Source of the DNA: Fuerstiella marisgermanici
Lineage (GTDB): Bacteria > Planctomycetota > Planctomycetia > Planctomycetales > Planctomycetaceae
DNA: 64,000 nucleotides
Assembly: GCF_001983935.1 (NCBI RefSeq)
Contig: NZ_CP017641.1
Span: 8,358,001 to 8,422,000 of the forward strand
Direction of reading: 5' to 3'
The notes below the pieces were generated by a model. It did no database searches and was not told the origin of the DNA. It worked only from the letters and a program-made list of their open reading frames with translations. A program made the position numbers and the translations under genes. The stretch's first letter is position 1; each line of letters begins with the position of its first letter. Of this stretch, positions 16,002 to 28,967 are shown in pieces.

Positions 16002-17215
16002 GCGGAATCCTCGGCGGCGAGCAGGATCACTTTTTCAATCACGTCACCTTCGGCGATCTGCTGCGGCTTTCCATCTGGCCCTAACGAATAAATTCGGCGC
16101 CCGTCGGTGAAGACGACGTCACCCGCCGGGCTGCAATCGAAGCACAGAACGTTTTCCGCCAGTGCCTTTGTTTCTCCGCTGGCCGACAGCTCGATCAGCT
16201 GCCATTCTTCCGGCACCAGCGGCTTCACATTTTCTTTGCCCGATTGCTTTGTCATGGCTTGCCGAGTGTCCACGGCCTGCCCATACAGCATCAGGTACGG
16301 ATTTTTGTTTTGCTGTGGTGCCGGACCACCCGCATTCATCAGTGGCTTGCCAGTGAATGCCATCGACATGAAGTTGAAGAAGTAAACAAACGTGCGAGCC
16401 AGGCGAAAAGGAAAGTAGATGACGTCCTGCGCTGTCTCAAGCAGTGTTTGTGATTTCCGGTGATCTGCTTTGTACGGGCGGCGAATAAACAACGTCGTTC
16501 CGTTGTCCGTCACTCGCGGCTGAAGCAGATCGAAATCATCTTCTTCATGAAGGTTTTCTATCTGCTCCGTTTCCAGGTCGACCTGTTCGACTCGATAAGT
16601 ACTCTTGCCGATCGCAGCCCCGTGCTCATCCCGGCCGATGGCGGACGATTGGAAAACGATTCGCCGAGTCCCGTCGCGCAGCCAACTAGGCGCTTCGTCG
16701 ATCGAATCGGACAGGGTAATGTTGCGACCAAACAGGCCGTCATGTCGAGTGATCGAAAGGCCGACGGTACCGTCTTCCCTCATGAGCGACACGGCCAGTT
16801 CGCCGTTTTCCGGGTGCCGCGAAATATCACGTGCCGAAAATCCCTGGCGGTGCATCAGTCGCGTTTCTTCATCCAGTTTCAGATTCTGCTTAAACAGTCC
16901 GCCAACCGCGCCCATGTCCAGGACGTAGTAGATCTCTTCAGGCGAATCGCCTGCCGCCATCGTTGTGAAACGAATGTTGCGGCGAGCTTCTGCATTCTCC
17001 CACGGCGCCATTCCTGGCGGTTCCATGCCCATGCTGCCCCAGACACCGCTGCGGCCTTTCCATGAATTGTTCTGCGAACTTCGCATCTCGCGTTCCAGCG
17101 AATTGCGAGCAAAATCACTTTCCACTTCCTGCACCGGTGCGTCCCCGCGCTTCACGTACAGACGGCCGTGAGAAATCCAGGCGATGGAGGGTCTGGTTTG
17201 GGAAGCTGCAGGCAT
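15998..17215 (-). CDS. TolB-like propeller protein of unknown function, coupled to rhomboid
   Basis: A 405-residue soluble protein without a signal peptide. Repeated short beta motifs (RPSIAWISHGRLYV, RDISRHPENGELAVSLM, APSWLRDGTRRIVFQSS, VLCFDCSPAGDVVFTDG) have the S-x-D-G-x-x-I/L pattern of TolB/WD-type propeller blades, about five to six in number. A segment around residues 270-300 (FPFRLARTFVYFFNFMSMAF) is strongly hydrophobic and may touch the membrane. The stop overlaps the rhomboid start by four bases. No known family is assigned with certainty. Confidence 0.75.
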   Translation of the reverse strand: MPAASQTRPSIAWISHGRLYVKRGDAPVQEVESDFARNSLEREMRSSQNNSWKGRSGVWGSMGMEPPGMAPWENAEARRNIRFTTMAAGDSPEEIYYVLDMGAVGGLFKQNLKLDEETRLMHRQGFSARDISRHPENGELAVSLMREDGTVGLSITRHDGLFGRNITLSDSIDEAPSWLRDGTRRIVFQSSAIGRDEHGAAIGKSTYRVEQVDLETEQIENLHEEDDFDLLQPRVTDNGTTLFIRRPYKADHRKSQTLLETAQDVIYFPFRLARTFVYFFNFMSMAFTGKPLMNAGGPAPQQNKNPYLMLYGQAVDTRQAMTKQSGKENVKPLVPEEWQLIELSASGETKALAENVLCFDCSPAGDVVFTDGRRIYSLGPDGKPQQIAEGDVIEKVILLAAEDSA

Positions 17216-17314
17216 GGGACGTCTTAGCGATCGCGCAATGAAACATGGACGAGAGGAAGCGTACCGGTCGACGGCGCTCCATTCAATCGACGTCTGCGCC
17301 GTCCAAACTGCTTC

Positions 17315-18457
17315 ATGAACTCAGGCCGCCATCACTGTCGCCATGAAGCTCGCGCCGCTATCCTGTGCGTGACCAGAAAACCAACCGGGAGCGTTCTTAT
17401 CCTACTTCGCACTTTCCTGACAGTCGTCCTGCTAACCTGTTTCCAGCACGTCAACACTTCGAACGCAATCGCGGCAGACGTCGAAGTTGTTATCGGCGGG
17501 CTGTTGAAGGAGGAAGGCGGCACGTGGAGCCCAGATGACAGCCCTTTTAAACGCCCCTTCGGAATCGATTTCAATCGGCAGGGCCAGATGTTCATTGTGG
17601 AGCTGGAAGGTGGCCGAATCCATCGCCTCGACCCGGACGGAACGCTCACGAAAGTTTCCGGTGACGGATCGAAGAGCTACAAAGGTGACGGAGGCCCGTT
17701 TTCAGCCGCAACCTACAACGGAATGCACAACTGCGCGGTGACGCCGAATGGCGACCTGTACATTGCCGATAGCTGGAATCACTGCATTCGCCGAGTCGAC
17801 GCAAAGACCGGTGTCATCACGACGATGGCCGGTACTGACAAGCCGGGCTTCAGCGGCGATGGTGGACCTGCATTGGCTGCTCAGTTCGACTTCATCATGT
17901 GCATCACGTTAAACTCCGCGAATGACGTGCTGCACGTTGCCGACCTCAAGAACCGCCGCATTCGTGCCGTCGACCTGACATCAGGCGTGGTCACGACAAT
18001 TGCGGGCAACGGGGAAAAGGGTGTGCCTTCGGACGGAGCAAAAGCAACGGAAGCTCCATTGGTAGATCCGCGAGCAGTCACGGCCGATTCGAAAGGCAAC
18101 GTCTACATTCTTGAACGCAGCGGAAACGCTCTGCGCGTGGTCAAACCGGACGGAACCATTCACACCGTTGCAGGCGACGGGACACGCGGCCCCAAAGACG
18201 GGCCGGCGTTGCAGGCTCAGTTCGGTTCGCCGAAACACGTCTGCGTGGATGACGAGGACAATGTCTATATTGCTGACGACGCTAACAAAGCCATTCGGAA
18301 ATTCGATCCCGTGGCGAAAACGGTTTCAACCGTTCTTGGGCGAGGTCACGGCGATAAACGTATTCAACTGCTACAGCCGCATGGAGTGTGCTGGCAGGAT
18401 GACTGGCTGTATGTGCTGGACACCAGCCACAATCGCCTTTTTCGAATGAAGCTGTAA
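17315..18457 (+). CDS. NHL-repeat beta-propeller protein, exported
   Basis: A 380-residue protein from the ATG at 17315. A GTG at 17369 would leave a more normal signal peptide (VLILLRTFLTVVLLTCFQ, cleavage near NAIAA). The mature part has about six NHL repeats. Typical blades are GIDFNRQGQMFIVELEGGRI, CAVTPNGDLYIADSWNHCIR and VCVDDEDNVYIADDANKAIR, each linked by a VTTIAGNG-type strand. These propellers usually bind proteins or ligands outside the cytoplasm in planctomycetes. No enzymatic residues are evident. Confidence 0.87.
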   Translation: MNSGRHHCRHEARAAILCVTRKPTGSVLILLRTFLTVVLLTCFQHVNTSNAIAADVEVVIGGLLKEEGGTWSPDDSPFKRPFGIDFNRQGQMFIVELEGGRIHRLDPDGTLTKVSGDGSKSYKGDGGPFSAATYNGMHNCAVTPNGDLYIADSWNHCIRRVDAKTGVITTMAGTDKPGFSGDGGPALAAQFDFIMCITLNSANDVLHVADLKNRRIRAVDLTSGVVTTIAGNGEKGVPSDGAKATEAPLVDPRAVTADSKGNVYILERSGNALRVVKPDGTIHTVAGDGTRGPKDGPALQAQFGSPKHVCVDDEDNVYIADDANKAIRKFDPVAKTVSTVLGRGHGDKRIQLLQPHGVCWQDDWLYVLDTSHNRLFRMKL

Positions 18458-18707
18458 CGCGACGGCGACTTTCGCCGCGCCTTTAATGTTTCGCTGCAAC
18501 GTAGTGACTCGCTGCGCGCTCGGCGCGAATGCCCGCCACAGCACTTGTGTGGGGTTGAGGGCAGTTCTGCAGATTGGGACGATTTTCCCACGTGCCCCCT
18601 GTCGGCAAATGGTGGAATCCAGGCAAGTCTGACCGATTTCTTTCGATCACACGTAACGGCGATGCGCGCCTTTCTATTACGAACATTGATCGTGAGACTC
18701 AGTCGAT

Positions 18708-20279
18708 ATGTCAGCAGCCACACAAACCTCACTGGACGAAATCCTGCACTCGAAGCAGGTCCCCAGCCTGCCGGAAGTGGCATTGCGAATTGTCGAAATT
18801 TCGCAGCAGCCCGAACCGGATACTCAGGAGCTGATCAAAACCGTTCGCCTGGATCCCGCAATTGCCGGTCGCATTCTAAAGTTTGCCAACTCGGCACTGT
18901 TCGGTTTGCGCAAGCGGCCCACGTCGGTCGAAGCAGCTGTTCCAATGCTGGGTACGACGTTGGTTCGGACACTGGCGCTTGGCTTTTCTCTGGCTCAGCA
19001 ATCGCGTTCCACAGACACATTAAAGGCGCGTTTTCGGCAACTTTGGCGAGAATCGCTGTTCCAGGCTTCGGCTGCCGAAGCGCTGGCAGAACGAGTCACC
19101 GGCGCGGATGCTCCGACATGGTTTTTGGCTGGTCTGTTGCAGGACATCGGTCAGATCGCGATGCTGAATGTCGCGATGGCAGAATATGATGAACATGTCC
19201 TGCAACCCGTCGCCGACGAATCTCGCCTTCAATTGGAAATCAATCACTTCGGATTTTCGCACGTCGATGTGAGCGCCGGGTTGTGTACCGCCTGGGGTTT
19301 GGACCCGGAAATCGTTGCCGCCGTCACCTCACATCACAAGCCAGTGAGGACCATTAATCCGAAGGCGTGTAGCGAATTGAAGGTTGGTGTGGCGGCTGCT
19401 GCGAGCTGTTCTGAATACATGGATGCGCTGGGGACGCGATTGGAATCGACTCGATCAGACGTGGAAAAGTATCTGATCGAAGGCTATGGCTGTTTGCCGG
19501 ACGAATTGCAGGTTCTGTTGGCAGAGATGGACAGACGTGCGGTGGAATTGGCGAGCGGTTTTTCCGTCGACATCGGTTCCGCACCGCCTCGAAACCGCAT
19601 TCTGGCTCAGGCGCAGTCGCTGCTGCGACGAATTGCGATGGAAAATAAGCTGGCTTCCTGTTCGGGCGTTGATCCCGTCGCCACGTCCCAGAACAATCGC
19701 TCAACCGATGCGGTGGAAGATACAGAAGGTAACGAACCAGCGGAATGGAAAGAGCTTTTGGACGACGATCGAGCGAACTGCAACCGTCGGTTTCTGGACA
19801 AGGCACTGCCGCAGGAGTTGGCGAAGGCTCACGGCATCGGCGAAACCGTAGGGCTGCTGAAGATCGATTTCGCAGACGCAAACATTCAAAGCCAGCAGGA
19901 CGCCAATCAGCCGGTTGCAGCTTCAGAAATTCTGGAGCTTGTCACGAACTCCGTCCGCCCGACGGACAACGTGATCCGCGCGAGTGACACCTCGGCCGTC
20001 GTGATTCTGCCGGGCCTAAGTTACGACATCCTGAACCGCATTGCGGCTCGTATTCAGGGACTGATCAACGAACGACTCGATCTCATCGACGGCGACGCCA
20101 GTTCCGCGCTGGTCGGCGGCGTTATCGTTATGCCGGAAGGTCGCAAGCCATTGAAGTCGGACAAGGTGCTGAAGGTGCTGGAAGAATCGGCTTCGCAAGC
20201 CGAAAAACTGTCCGCTACCCGAGTCGCCTTTCAGTTGCTGCTTGGCAAGAAAGCCAAGCAACTGGCACCAATTGGATAG
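18708..20279 (+). CDS. HDOD-domain protein with degenerate GGDEF-like C-terminus
   Basis: A 523-residue cytoplasmic signalling protein. Residues about 10-210 form an HDOD domain, beginning ILHSKQVPSLPEVALRIVEI and containing LKFANSALFGLRKRP and WFLAGLLQDIGQIAMLN. This is the HD-like fold without a full metal-binding HD pair, known from signal-output proteins. Residues about 350-515 (GLLKIDFADANIQ, IRASDTSAVVILPGL, SALVGGVIVMPEG) resemble a diguanylate-cyclase fold, but the GGDEF active-site motif is missing, so cyclase activity is unlikely. The 250 bases upstream hold no gene. Confidence 0.85.
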   Translation: MSAATQTSLDEILHSKQVPSLPEVALRIVEISQQPEPDTQELIKTVRLDPAIAGRILKFANSALFGLRKRPTSVEAAVPMLGTTLVRTLALGFSLAQQSRSTDTLKARFRQLWRESLFQASAAEALAERVTGADAPTWFLAGLLQDIGQIAMLNVAMAEYDEHVLQPVADESRLQLEINHFGFSHVDVSAGLCTAWGLDPEIVAAVTSHHKPVRTINPKACSELKVGVAAAASCSEYMDALGTRLESTRSDVEKYLIEGYGCLPDELQVLLAEMDRRAVELASGFSVDIGSAPPRNRILAQAQSLLRRIAMENKLASCSGVDPVATSQNNRSTDAVEDTEGNEPAEWKELLDDDRANCNRRFLDKALPQELAKAHGIGETVGLLKIDFADANIQSQQDANQPVAASEILELVTNSVRPTDNVIRASDTSAVVILPGLSYDILNRIAARIQGLINERLDLIDGDASSALVGGVIVMPEGRKPLKSDKVLKVLEESASQAEKLSATRVAFQLLLGKKAKQLAPIG

Positions 20280-20302
20280 GCCGACTCAAAAACCAGACGG
20301 CG

Positions 20303-23299
<2,997 letters not shown>

Positions 23300-23570
23300 G
23301 GATGAACGGAAATCACGCCGTGTCGGCGGTTCTGGATAGTCTGGAGACGAGATGAAAAAACGGAAAACGGTTCGAAGCCGAACACCAAACGCTGTCGAGT
23401 CGGGGATTCTAGGAAGAATTGCTCAAACGTGAAACAGGGCGAATGCGGATTGTCACCGATTGACAGCAAAACGCAGAATGATCCTCCGCCGCAGCTCAAA
23501 AGATTGCGACTGTCGACCACGATTGTCACAGTTCAACCGCAAACTTTTTTCGCGCACTGGCTGAATTCAA

Positions 23571-24164
23571 ATGACTACTCCCCTTAAGCCGTCCCTGTTA
23601 AATCGGACCACGCGACAGTGCGGTGCAACTGGAATCGTCATCCTGGCAGCGACCAGTCTGGTTCTGGCGGCGATGGGCCGCCACTTTTGGTGCGAGTGTG
23701 GAGGGTTGGAACCGTTCTCGTGGGACATCTGGTCGCAACACAATTCACAGCATCTGATAGACCCCTACTTTTTTACTCACGTACTGCACGGCATCCTTTT
23801 CTACGCACTACTGGGGTGGCTGTGGAAGTCCTTGAGTATTGAATACCGTTTTTCGGTGGCCATTTTGCTGGAATCCAGTTGGGAGATGCTGGAAAACACG
23901 CCCATGGTGATTGAGCGATATCGCAGCGTCACGATTTCGCTGGACTATTACGGCGACTCGATCGCGAATTCAATCATGGACGTGATCGCCTGTGCCATCG
24001 GTTTCGCGATCGCCTGTCGTTTTCGTCCTCGCGTTTCGGTCGCGGTGTTTGTGGCCACCGAGCTGATTTTGCTAATCACAATTCGCGATTGCCTGACGTT
24101 AAACGTCGTGATGTTGCTCTGGCCGCTCGAAGCGATCAAAACCTGGCAGATGGGGCTGAGGTAA
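23571..24164 (+). CDS. DUF2585 (UPF0314-type) membrane protein
   Basis: A 197-residue membrane protein with about five transmembrane segments. Conserved-looking blocks are HFWCECGGLEPFSWDIWSQH, HNSQHLIDPYFFTHVLHG and LLESSWEMLENTPMVIERYR. The many histidines, aspartates and glutamates near the membrane suggest a metal- or quinone-linked site, though the family has no established function. It is convergent with the SppA-like gene, with one base between the stops. The 271-base region upstream contains no gene and presumably holds its promoter. Confidence 0.85.
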   Translation: MTTPLKPSLLNRTTRQCGATGIVILAATSLVLAAMGRHFWCECGGLEPFSWDIWSQHNSQHLIDPYFFTHVLHGILFYALLGWLWKSLSIEYRFSVAILLESSWEMLENTPMVIERYRSVTISLDYYGDSIANSIMDVIACAIGFAIACRFRPRVSVAVFVATELILLITIRDCLTLNVVMLLWPLEAIKTWQMGLR

Positions 24165-24165
24165 A

Positions 24166-25218
24166 TTACCGTCCCGTTGTCGGCACCCAGGGGTTCCACG
24201 AACAGTAGTACATCGCCTTGGGGACGCTGGCATCCAGCAGGCCTTCCAGCATGGCGTTCGGAGGATCTGCTTTGCCCGAAAGAAACAGGTCCATCAGCGT
24301 CGGCGTCGACGAGTATTCCACGGCTTCGTAGTCTGAAACGCCGGCCTTGGCAGCAAGAGCCTTCAACGCATCTTCTTCGTAGCCAACTTCATCGGCCATT
24401 CCGTTTTCAAGAGCCTGCGTTGCCGTATAAATCTGGCCGGTCGCGATATCGCGAACCTGTTGTTCGTTTAGTTTGCTGCGATTGTCCGCGATGACGTTCA
24501 CGAAGCGGTCGAAGGAATCGGCGATGATGACGTCCCAGACCTCACGTTCCTGTTCAGACAGGTCTCGAAACGGATTCAGCGAATCTTTTAACGGTCCTGT
24601 GGCCAGCGGTTCGACTTTCACGCCGATCTTCTCTGCCAGTTCTGTGGCGTTATAGCGTGGAATAATGACGCCGATAGACCCTGTCCACGTGGTCGGTTCC
24701 ACAAAGATGCGGCCCTCTTCGCCGATGCCCATCGCAATGTAGTAACCGCCCGACGCTGCAAGACGCTTCATGGCGACGTACACCGGCTTTGCCGCAGCCA
24801 GCTTCTGAAGCTCGTGATAAAGCTGATGGCTGTCCGCGACCAAACCGCCAGGGCTGTCGATCGACAGAAGGACTCCCTTGACGCTGTCGTCGTCGATGGC
24901 TGCTTTGATTTGTTCGAGCCACCTTTCGGTATACGGCGGCATAATGGTGCCGGAAAAGTTGATCACGGCCAGCTTGTCCGAAGCCAGCCTGCTTCCCGAA
25001 TGATGCGACCGCTGCACGGTGGCAGTCGCCGATGCCGATTCCGCTGCCGTTCTAAGAATGAACATGATGTTCATCAGAATCGAAGCCGCCAGAATCGCCA
25101 CCAAAATTCGGCGGCCAGCAGACTTCAGAGTTGAATCGCCCGCTTCTACTTTGATCACGACGGAATTGGCCGTGACCGTTTTTGATTCGCCGGGGGACAT
25201 TCGTTGTTCGTCAGTCAT
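24166..25218 (-). CDS. sppA: Signal peptide peptidase SppA-like S49 serine protease
   Basis: 350 residues from the ATG at 25218 (MTDEQRMSPGES). The open frame runs up to 25485, but the extra N-terminus is arginine-rich and looks noncoding. A transmembrane anchor (ILVAILAASILMNIMFIL) is followed by the S49 domain. The catalytic serine lies in TTWTGSIGVIIPRYN, and the general-base lysine is probably the one in PVYVAMKRLAASGGYY. GVLLSIDSPGGLVADSHQLY is the family motif. Its length is that of a short SppA with one protease domain. It should degrade cleaved signal peptides at the membrane. Confidence 0.92.
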   Translation of the reverse strand: MTDEQRMSPGESKTVTANSVVIKVEAGDSTLKSAGRRILVAILAASILMNIMFILRTAAESASATATVQRSHHSGSRLASDKLAVINFSGTIMPPYTERWLEQIKAAIDDDSVKGVLLSIDSPGGLVADSHQLYHELQKLAAAKPVYVAMKRLAASGGYYIAMGIGEEGRIFVEPTTWTGSIGVIIPRYNATELAEKIGVKVEPLATGPLKDSLNPFRDLSEQEREVWDVIIADSFDRFVNVIADNRSKLNEQQVRDIATGQIYTATQALENGMADEVGYEEDALKALAAKAGVSDYEAVEYSSTPTLMDLFLSGKADPPNAMLEGLLDASVPKAMYYCSWNPWVPTTGR

Positions 25219-25526
25219 TGAGTTCGTTCCGTGAAATTCTGTCGCTTGATCCGCCCGCAACGCACCGGCAGGATCTGCCGGATTCTGGTCGAAATCGACG
25301 GCAATGTGAAGACAGGCGATTTCGCGAGGGTTTGGCGGTAGTGCTGAATGTCTGGCTGGCGCACGTCCTATCCTTAATGCAAGCGACGAATCTGATTGTG
25401 CGGAAGAAATGGGGCGTTGGTGAACGTCGATATGTTCACGGAAGGCTTTGGCGTGCCGGAGCCTGCAACCGTTCGGTGTTTTCAACCCCGACGCAATGAC
25501 CTGAGGTCAAATCAGGGAGATCGACC

Positions 25527-27389
25527 ATGAACAAGAAAAGCCGCTTTCGTAAACACTTGCTGTCTGCCACGTTCGCAGCACTGCCCCTCGCAGCCGTGGC
25601 CGCAGATTTGCCGGATACAGCAGGTTCTCCAACACAGTCTGAATCGCTGCGGCCAGTCGCGGAAACATTTCGGCTGAAGTCTGTGCCGCATATCCAGAAG
25701 CCGTCCAGCGGCATCGTGCAGGTGCAGTACGAAGAAGCATCTCCGACTGTGGGCTACCACCCTCAGAACGTTTTTCATGCCAATGGTGCTGGCAAAGGTT
25801 CGTTCACGTTCCAGCATTCTGCAGAAACCGGAATGCCGGAATTCGTGCAGACTCAGTACGCCCAGGCACAGCCGCCTATGCGCCGCCGCGAATGGCGTCG
25901 CATGATGGCACAGCAGCAGGCTCAACAAGCGGCTCAGAACGGCGGCACCAACGGCGCTCAGAATGCTGCGTCACAAGGCGGCGCGCAGAACATGGCCGCC
26001 AATGCGTCAGTGGAAGAAGAACGACCGAGTTTCTTCAAGCGGCTGTTTGGTCGATTCGGTGGTGACTCAGAAGAAGAAGTGGACGATTCGCAAATCCTGC
26101 CAGGCGAGCCGGCACCAAAGATTCCGAAGCCGCCCGCTATCGTCTATGAGACCAATGCTGGCAGTCCTGCCAGGGGCGCGAAGAGCAACAACAGTGGTGT
26201 GCCTGCACGAACCGCTTCGTTCAAGCATCAGAAAATGAGTACGCCGCCGATGGTACCGGGCGTGGACGTTCCATGGCAGCAGGATCAGCCAGCCAGCGTC
26301 GCTCAAAAGCCGACGCCTGCCGCGCAGGCCAACTCGCGCCAACAAAACCAACCTGCGCTGGCCGGCGTGCCAATGGCAAACGATGACAGCTTCGTTGACC
26401 CGTTCCTCGCTCCACCTGTTCCAGACGACGAGACTACTGACACAGACACCGTCAATGGCGCCGACGATGTGCTGCTGGATCTTGATTCGCTGCTGGAAAA
26501 AGAAACCACGCCTCGTCAGGTGCAACGCACTCCAGCGGAAGTTCCCGAGGCTCGCACGGCTGAAAATGTGTCGCGTCAGGCCGAAGTGCAGCAGGAAACC
26601 GCTGCCGCGCCTGCAGCGAAAACTGAAGAACCTTTCACCGGGCACACGATTGACGCGGACGAAGCGTTGTTGACCGCAGAGCAGGTCCGGAACGCAACCC
26701 AGCCGGCGAATTCTGAGGAGCCTGATGAGATTCATGCGGTCCCGCCACTCACAGATGATTTGCAGGACCTGAAAGAGCCGGCCATGCAGATGCCGGTGAC
26801 TGAAACGGTGGATGATTCCGCGAAGGCTGAGCCGATCTTCGAAAAAGTACCGTCGCTGGACGATGTCAAGCAGTCGGAGCATGCCGAAGACGCAGCTCTG
26901 CCGAGTACCGATTCGTCCAGCAAGTCGACTCGTGGACTTCAGGTATCGCAGTCGAAGTCGGCGGCCGTGACCAGAAATCCGGCTCCGGCCGCAGGCAGCA
27001 ATGTCTATGTCAGTCGCGCTCGTCGAGAACACCAGCGGTATCTCATTATGTCGCGTTCGAGCCAGACGGGTTTCAAGGGATTCTGCCCGGTGGAACTGCG
27101 CAATAGCCGCGACCTGGTGGATTCGAAGAAAGAGTACTCAGCCAAGTTCGGCGTGGCGACGTACCACTTCAGCTCACCAGAGGCACTGGCAGCCTTCGAA
27201 GCCAATCCGGCCCGCTACGCACCTGCCGCCAGCGGCAACGATGTGGTACTGCTGGTCAACACGGGCGAAGAAGTCACCGGCGGTCTGGACTTCTCGCTGT
27301 GGTACCACGACCGGTTGTACATGTTCCGGTCGCGCGAAACGCAACAGCTGTTCTCCCGCGACCCAGGCCGATACGCCGATCAATATTGA
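25527..27389 (+). CDS. Exported protein with disordered middle and C-terminal YHS-like tandem repeats
   Basis: A 620-residue protein. A signal peptide (KHLLSATFAALPLAAVAA) is followed by some 450 residues of low-complexity sequence rich in Q, A, P and E. The last 120 residues hold two related units: GFCPVELRNSRDLVDSKKEY with YHFSSPEALAAFEANPARYA, then DFSLWYHDRLYMFRSRETQQ with FSRDPGRYADQY. This resembles the YHS/TRASH-type module (C-P-V, then a phenylalanine-x-S-x-E-x-x-x-x-F helix), which can bind metal. The second unit lacks the cysteine. A strong terminator follows at 27419. Function unknown. Confidence 0.78.
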   Translation: MNKKSRFRKHLLSATFAALPLAAVAADLPDTAGSPTQSESLRPVAETFRLKSVPHIQKPSSGIVQVQYEEASPTVGYHPQNVFHANGAGKGSFTFQHSAETGMPEFVQTQYAQAQPPMRRREWRRMMAQQQAQQAAQNGGTNGAQNAASQGGAQNMAANASVEEERPSFFKRLFGRFGGDSEEEVDDSQILPGEPAPKIPKPPAIVYETNAGSPARGAKSNNSGVPARTASFKHQKMSTPPMVPGVDVPWQQDQPASVAQKPTPAAQANSRQQNQPALAGVPMANDDSFVDPFLAPPVPDDETTDTDTVNGADDVLLDLDSLLEKETTPRQVQRTPAEVPEARTAENVSRQAEVQQETAAAPAAKTEEPFTGHTIDADEALLTAEQVRNATQPANSEEPDEIHAVPPLTDDLQDLKEPAMQMPVTETVDDSAKAEPIFEKVPSLDDVKQSEHAEDAALPSTDSSSKSTRGLQVSQSKSAAVTRNPAPAAGSNVYVSRARREHQRYLIMSRSSQTGFKGFCPVELRNSRDLVDSKKEYSAKFGVATYHFSSPEALAAFEANPARYAPAASGNDVVLLVNTGEEVTGGLDFSLWYHDRLYMFRSRETQQLFSRDPGRYADQY

Positions 27390-27418
27390 TCAGCAGACCG
27401 CAGTCGACTGAAACGATC

Positions 27419-27454
27419 AAAGCCCGGCCTTTTCAACAAAGGCCGGGCTTTTCT
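27419..27454 (+). terminator. Rho-independent terminator after the YHS-like gene
   Basis: AAAGCCCGGCC and GGCCGGGCTTTT form an 11-bp stem with a short loop (TTTTCAACAAA), ending in a T-run. It lies 30 bases after the stop at 27389. The A-rich left side also gives a weaker signal for the opposite strand. Confidence 0.92.
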
Positions 27455-27575
27455 GTGCGCGGTTCAAAGCCGAAGATTCAATGCCAAACGAAGTCTCCCG
27501 GTGGGCTTGTCGAGTCGACAACCGGACAGCCCGCCAACTTCGAGCAACTGAAGCTCAGTCGTTGAGATCAGTCGT

Positions 27576-28967
27576 TTAAAATAGCGATGAAATGATCTCG
27601 CCTTCGTCAAGAAGGCTGTATGGTCGTCCGAGGCTGTCGACGAAACTGAGATCGTCAACGCCCATCGCGTGGTAGACAGTCTTGGCGATATGAGCGGGCG
27701 TGATTTTGTTTTCGATCGGGTGCTCAGCGTACCGGTCACTCGCTCCATAGGTTTGGCCGCCCTGCACTCCACCGCCCGCGAGAACGTCGGTCAGGCAATA
27801 CGTCCAGTGGTCACGGCCCGCTCCGGAAACTCCACCAGAACGAATGTCACCGATTTTTGGCTTGCGTCCCATTTCACTGGTGACGAGTAACAACGTTTCG
27901 TCCAGAAGGCTGCGCTGGGCCAGGTCTTCTACCAAAGCTGAAAAGCCGCGATCAAATTCCGGAAGTAGGTCATCCTTCAGGCAGCCGAAGTTGTTGCCAT
28001 GCGTATCCCAACTACCCGCGCTGCGACATTTTTTCCCGAGCTTGCCAAGGTCGCCTTTCCAGAACACGGTGATAAACGGAACCTCCGCTTCGACCAGACG
28101 CCGCGCGACCAGAAGGCTCATTCCGTTGACCGTCTTGCCGTACCGTTCAATGGTGGCAGGCGACTCATCAGCGACATTAAACGCGGTGGTTGTCTGCGAC
28201 GACATCAACAGCGACACGGCTCGCTTTTGGTGCTTGTCAAATGTTTCGGCGACCTGTGATCGCTCAAACTGTCGGCGAGCTACGTCGATTTCCTTCAGCA
28301 GTGAGTAGCGTTCTGTGAGTCGGTCGGCAGTGACGTCGCCTTCCAAAGCCAGAGACGGTGCGCTGAAGCTTAACGGTTTCGCCCGATCACCGTTGATGTA
28401 CAGCGGGTCGTGCTCCACGCCGATGCGAGCCGCAAACTGGCCGGGGCGTGTGTACGGTGCCCGGCTTGGCTTGTGAGGCAGCGTGATGGCGTTGGGCAGG
28501 AATTCGTTTTGCGTTCGTTTGGATGCCACGACACTGCCCATGAATGGCCAGTCGTCGGGAAGTGGCGTGCGATTGTTACCGAGCGTGATGAACGATTGAT
28601 CGGGGACATGCCCCGTCAGATTGTGGTAATAACCAGCGTGGTGGTCGTTAGTATTGACGGTGCCGTCGATGGAATTCACCACCGCAAGATGGTGAGCCTG
28701 CTTGGCCAACATTGGAAGGTGTTCACACAGCTGAACACCGGGAGCGCTGGTTTCGATGGGTTGAAACGGTCCGCGGTAGTCAGACGGCGCGTCTGGTTTC
28801 ATGTCCCACATATCAATGTGTGATGCGCCGCCACACAGGAAAAACAGAATGGTGGACTTGGCTTTTCCGGCACGCCGCTGATCGACGGCCTGGGCGGAAG
28901 GTGAACCGGTGGCACTCAACCCTGCGAGGCCTGTCGCGGAAGCCACGAGAAATTTGCGTCGTTCCAT
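27576..28967 (-). CDS. DUF1501 (sulfatase-like fold) protein with twin-arginine leader
   Basis: 463 residues from the ATG at 28967 (MERRKFLVASATGLAGLSA), a Tat-type leader. The open frame starts further upstream at 29108 but the extra part is not signal-like. The body matches DUF1501 proteins, abundant in planctomycetes and related to alkaline-phosphatase/sulfatase folds: FFLCGGASHIDMWDMKPDAP, HLAVVNSIDGTVNTNDHHAG and TSEMGRKPKIG with GAGRDHW. DUF1501 genes usually follow a DUF1549/PSD1 cytochrome gene, and none is present here. Catalytic activity is not established. Confidence 0.9.
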   Translation of the reverse strand: MERRKFLVASATGLAGLSATGSPSAQAVDQRRAGKAKSTILFFLCGGASHIDMWDMKPDAPSDYRGPFQPIETSAPGVQLCEHLPMLAKQAHHLAVVNSIDGTVNTNDHHAGYYHNLTGHVPDQSFITLGNNRTPLPDDWPFMGSVVASKRTQNEFLPNAITLPHKPSRAPYTRPGQFAARIGVEHDPLYINGDRAKPLSFSAPSLALEGDVTADRLTERYSLLKEIDVARRQFERSQVAETFDKHQKRAVSLLMSSQTTTAFNVADESPATIERYGKTVNGMSLLVARRLVEAEVPFITVFWKGDLGKLGKKCRSAGSWDTHGNNFGCLKDDLLPEFDRGFSALVEDLAQRSLLDETLLLVTSEMGRKPKIGDIRSGGVSGAGRDHWTYCLTDVLAGGGVQGGQTYGASDRYAEHPIENKITPAHIAKTVYHAMGVDDLSFVDSLGRPYSLLDEGEIISSLF

